NCBI GenBank assembly: GCA_964520045.1
Contig: CAZFMJ010000029.1
Location: 1 to 32,698, forward strand
From: CAZFMJ01 sp964520045
GTDB taxonomy: Bacteria > Elusimicrobiota > Elusimicrobia > Elusimicrobiales > CAZFMJ01
Direction: 5' to 3'
DNA length: 32,698 nucleotides
The translations under genes and the position numbers were made by a program. Numbering within the stretch: the first letter of the stretch is position 1; the number at the start of each line of letters is the position of its first letter. The notes below the pieces were generated by a model, which saw only the letters and a program-made list of their open reading frames with translations, had not been told where the DNA came from and made no database searches. Shown piece after piece: positions 29,979 to 32,698 of this stretch.

Positions 29979-29990
29979 ATTTTTACTCGG

Positions 29991-30197
29991 AAAACGGTAG
30001 AAGGTAGACGGTAGACGGCACAGAAAAGACAAAAAAATAAATTGTCTTCCGGTTTGCTTCGTCTTTTTCCAATTTTCGTCTCACTTTTTACTATTTACTT
30101 TCCACTATCTGCTTTCTTCGCTTCTTCTTTCTTCTATTTCCGGTTTTCCTTTTGCTTTTTACCTTCTACCGTCTCCCATTTACCGTCTACCGTCTTC
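29991..30197. repeat. Heptad inverted repeat, GGTAGAC type, extended
   Basis: This is the longest unit. The purine arm is ACGGTAGAAGGTAGACGGTA, the centre TAAATTGTCTTCCGGTTT nearly matches that at 1733-1752, and a long pyrimidine region ends in ACCTTCTACCGTCTCCC and ACCGTCTACCGTCTTC. It fills the gap between the surface-protein stop and the permease start. Confidence 0.85.
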
Positions 30198-30198
30198 A

Positions 30199-32698
30199 TT
30201 ATTTAATAAGCGCAAACCGGTATTTTGAGGAAAGTATTCTCTGGCTGTTGGCGTAGCCTTCTATATGAACGGCATACATCCCCACAGCCGATAAAATGCC
30301 GATGCTGTTTTTGCCGTCCCATGAAAAAGAGTTGGAGCCCGACCTTCCCCCCGTGCTTCCCTGCTCAAATGAGGTTTTCCACACTTCATTGCCGAAAATA
30401 TCGCATATTTTAATCTTAACCTGGCTATCCTGAGGCAGGCGGTATTCAATGGTCACCGGCCTCTGCGTTATGCGGGTCGGATTGGGATAGGCTGAAATTA
30501 TTTTATCAGCGTCAAGAAGAGATACCGATACAACAACATTAACAGGGGCTATATACTGTTCATATGCGGGAGCCCTGACCTGTATTATATTGGTCTCCGA
30601 AATTCTTCCGCCGGTGAATGTAAAAAGCGCCATACCCGCGCTGTTGGTAATTCCCGAAAGAACGCCCAAACTTCCGGACCCCTGCGCAACGCGCGCGGCT
30701 ATATCGGCTCCGCTTACGCCGTTTCCGCACTTATCCGTCAATGTAACTGATATAGCGGAAGCGGACAAAGGCCCTACTGTTGAGGGATTCGCAGACGCAA
30801 TAAGCCGTGAAGGCTCTCCCGGCATTACAAGCATCGGACCGGCTATCGCGGAAGCTCCGTCAAGTTCAGGCGGTTTTTGATACCCGATCAACTGCATCCA
30901 TATGGTTTCAGCTTTTGGATAACTCTGGCTGGGCAGGGTATAACTGAAGTAATCAGACGTGCCCGCGGGTATGGTGAACTGCAATATAGGCACTCCAAAA
31001 GTAGCGGACGAATATGTAAAACGGGAAGCGTCTATCGGGATCATTGAACGGAAACGCACTGAATACTGCACATCTCCCCCGCCCGCGGGAAGGTCCAAAT
31101 TGCGCACGGTTACGGTCATTGGAAAGGGCTCGCATGCCGTAACAAGCTGAGGCACGGACAGCTCATAAAACCCCTTTTCTCCCGGAGCTATATAAGTGGA
31201 GCACCATACCCCGACATTCACCTGCCCGCTGAACACATAGATATTGGTTAAATCTTCAGCCCGCAGTGTTGCCGAGGAACCGCAGACATTCACCGTAACT
31301 TTGGAAGCGACCATCCCTCCTGAAACAGGAGATACCGTCCCTTCAACCGGATAAAAACTTGTGTTTGTGGAAACGGAGGAGGTAAACCTGAGTTCGTCGT
31401 AACTGTTTAATATCTGGTTCCAGTATCTGTCCGTAAGATAGGCTGAGACCGTAAATGGATGGCCCTGAGTCTGTGTGCTGACAACACCCGTATAACCGTC
31501 CAGAGTCGCCGGAGCAAGAGCCTGATTGGGAGCCAAAAGCGCTATGCGGTTGGCATTTCCGTGCCATACGACATAGCTGTCGCTCAGACCGTTTATGGAC
31601 GGACTTGAAACCTGCACTACCTTAATCTGCATATCTCCCAAATCTCCCGACTGCTTATAATCCAGGGGCGCCCGGCTGGATTTATAAAAACACAACTGCT
31701 GGGTCGTATCCGTGTCGGTGCCGAGGAAAACATAGCCGTTTGTCATAACAAAGCTCATGCTTGCGACGCCGAGCGCGAAATTATTCTTCAAAGCAATCCC
31801 CTGCGCAAGGTCCAGAGTCGTGCCTCCGGCATTGATTATTTCCTGAGATATCGTGATGGAACTTGTTAAATTAAAATGATGGTTTAAATTGTCAATCGCT
31901 TCAATGAGGGTGGAGAAACATCCTCCGGCAGTCAAGTGATACGGCAAACTGCCCTCCTTTACGCCCGGCCCCGGCTGATATGCTCCGTTATTATAAAAGG
32001 TGATCTTAAAATGGTCCAGCGCTCCCTGCTGAACGGTGCCTTCGGTGATAAACCATAAACCCAGAGTAGCGGGATTGCCCCCCGAATCTTTACTGCGTAT
32101 CTGGAAATAATACTGCGTGCCTTCCGTAAGACCTGTAATGGTCACGCTGTGGCTGGTGACCATGGAAGAATCAAGCGCGGTCTGAAAGCCATAGCTTGTG
32201 CTTGAACCGTAATATACCTGCGTGTCCGAGGCTTCGTCTGTCGTCCATGATATCGTGGCGCTGGTTATACCCACCGCCATATTCATTCCGGTTACAACGG
32301 GAGCGACCCTGTCATTGCTTGTTATGACCGCGACGGGCCGTGAAATCATAATCCCGCCCGAAGGATCTCTTGCCAATCCCGTAATCGAATGAAGACCGTT
32401 TTCAACAAGCGCGCTGTTCCATGTGATTGAATAAGGAGAGGCAGTATCTTCCGCGCTTATATTGGTTCCGTCAACCTGAAACTGAACTCCGGCCACGCAT
32501 TGCGCATTCGTAACGCCAGCGGTAATAGGAACCGCCGTTCCTGAAACCGTGGCAAATTTAAGCGGAGCCGAGATGGCGATAGTGGGAACGAATTCATTCA
32601 ACGCCTGTTCCAATTGAGCCGGATTGTCGGCCGTATAAAAACTACCCCCGCCGTTTGAAGCGGTCTCCTGAAGAACATCCAATGCCTGCTGACGGTCA
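30199..32698 (-). CDS. Large multi-domain exported protein, C-terminal part (runs off right edge)
   Basis: About 832 residues are visible and the frame is open at the window edge. Domains in order: the end of a von Willebrand A domain (DRQQALDVLQETASNGGGSFY); a bacterial Ig-like domain with VQFQVDGTNIS; a fibronectin III domain (TSATISWTTDEASDTQVYYG, LTEGTQYYFQIRSKD). A long beta-rich region follows, then an invasin-type Ig domain (NPSTVGPLSASAISVTLTDKCGNGV). At the C-terminus is a FlgD-like beta domain (AYPNPTRITQRPVTIEYRLP, KICDIFGNEVWKT). This is an adhesin or surface-scaffold architecture; the signal peptide would lie outside the window. A TTG at 32682 is not a real start, because the vWA domain continues upstream. 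The stop abuts a heptad repeat. Confidence 0.85.
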   Translation of the reverse strand, partial: DRQQALDVLQETASNGGGSFYTADNPAQLEQALNEFVPTIAISAPLKFATVSGTAVPITAGVTNAQCVAGVQFQVDGTNISAEDTASPYSITWNSALVENGLHSITGLARDPSGGIMISRPVAVITSNDRVAPVVTGMNMAVGITSATISWTTDEASDTQVYYGSSTSYGFQTALDSSMVTSHSVTITGLTEGTQYYFQIRSKDSGGNPATLGLWFITEGTVQQGALDHFKITFYNNGAYQPGPGVKEGSLPYHLTAGGCFSTLIEAIDNLNHHFNLTSSITISQEIINAGGTTLDLAQGIALKNNFALGVASMSFVMTNGYVFLGTDTDTTQQLCFYKSSRAPLDYKQSGDLGDMQIKVVQVSSPSINGLSDSYVVWHGNANRIALLAPNQALAPATLDGYTGVVSTQTQGHPFTVSAYLTDRYWNQILNSYDELRFTSSVSTNTSFYPVEGTVSPVSGGMVASKVTVNVCGSSATLRAEDLTNIYVFSGQVNVGVWCSTYIAPGEKGFYELSVPQLVTACEPFPMTVTVRNLDLPAGGGDVQYSVRFRSMIPIDASRFTYSSATFGVPILQFTIPAGTSDYFSYTLPSQSYPKAETIWMQLIGYQKPPELDGASAIAGPMLVMPGEPSRLIASANPSTVGPLSASAISVTLTDKCGNGVSGADIAARVAQGSGSLGVLSGITNSAGMALFTFTGGRISETNIIQVRAPAYEQYIAPVNVVVSVSLLDADKIISAYPNPTRITQRPVTIEYRLPQDSQVKIKICDIFGNEVWKTSFEQGSTGGRSGSNSFSWDGKNSIGILSAVGMYAVHIEGYANSQRILSSKYRFALIK

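Noticed and set aside
1684..30197. CRISPR arrays made of the repeated GGTAGACGG units
   Set aside because: Units are 7 bp, degenerate and contiguous. There are no unique spacers of constant length and no cas genes.
438..30197. Insertion sequences or transposon ends
   Set aside because: No transposase, integrase or clear target-site duplication is visible anywhere in the window; the repeats are treated as small dispersed elements.
30199..30520. Type IX secretion sorting domain at the end of the surface protein
   Set aside because: The YPNP...DIFGNEV pattern resembles it, but FlgD-like C-terminal domains look the same, the protein has an uncommon tail (KYRFALIK), and no type IX genes are seen.

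Overview
The window comes from a bacterium with an outer membrane. It encodes a secretin, two OmpA-like domains in one envelope protein, two O-antigen-ligase-type membrane enzymes and lysylphosphatidylglycerol-synthase-type membrane proteins. The type IV pilus / type II secretion genes, a short cysteine-rich pilin, ligases fused to TPR repeats and a surface protein with a FlgD-like C-terminus would suit a candidate-phylum lineage such as Elusimicrobiota or Omnitrophota. That placement is a guess from gene style, not a measurement. The genetic code is standard and most genes are on the minus strand.

Layout. 1-421: start of a TPR-like protein running off the left edge (minus). 493-3593 (minus): an endonuclease III-like glycosylase whose tail is made of repeat DNA, two stand-alone response-regulator receivers, a membrane-anchored degenerate histidine kinase and a gamma-carbonic-anhydrase-like protein. 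3609-11610: a flippase-like membrane protein, nadB, uvrA, a secreted zinc peptidase and a second flippase-like protein carrying repeat DNA inside its reading frame. 11756-20334 (minus): a compact pilus/secretion operon in transcription order GspL-like (PilM-PilN fusion), PilO/GspM-like, PilP/GspC-like, secretin, GspE/PilB ATPase, GspF/PilC platform, pilin. 20763-22703: an envelope protein with two OmpA-like domains. 22833-28066: two large Wzy_C-type enzymes with C-terminal TPRs. Then tRNA-Thr(CGU), a cationic amino acid permease, and the C-terminal part of a large multi-domain exported protein that runs off the right edge.

The genes between about 11.7 and 28 kb can be read together: an envelope-spanning pilus or secretion machine, a periplasmic/peptidoglycan-binding partner, and two glycan polymerase/ligase-type enzymes that could make surface polysaccharide or glycosylate the pilin (inference).

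The most unusual content is non-coding. Nearly every gap between genes holds an inverted repeat built of degenerate 7-bp units: a purine arm such as ACGGTAG, an A/T-rich centre, and a pyrimidine arm such as ACCGTCT. These abut the coding regions so closely that they supply stop codons and C-terminal tails. They also leave several starts preceded by pyrimidine tracts instead of a Shine-Dalgarno. Nested in or beside some of them are five copies of a roughly 74-bp double-hairpin element whose outer stem pairs change in a compensatory way. A third palindromic element sits twice, in opposite orientations and in frame, inside one membrane protein gene.
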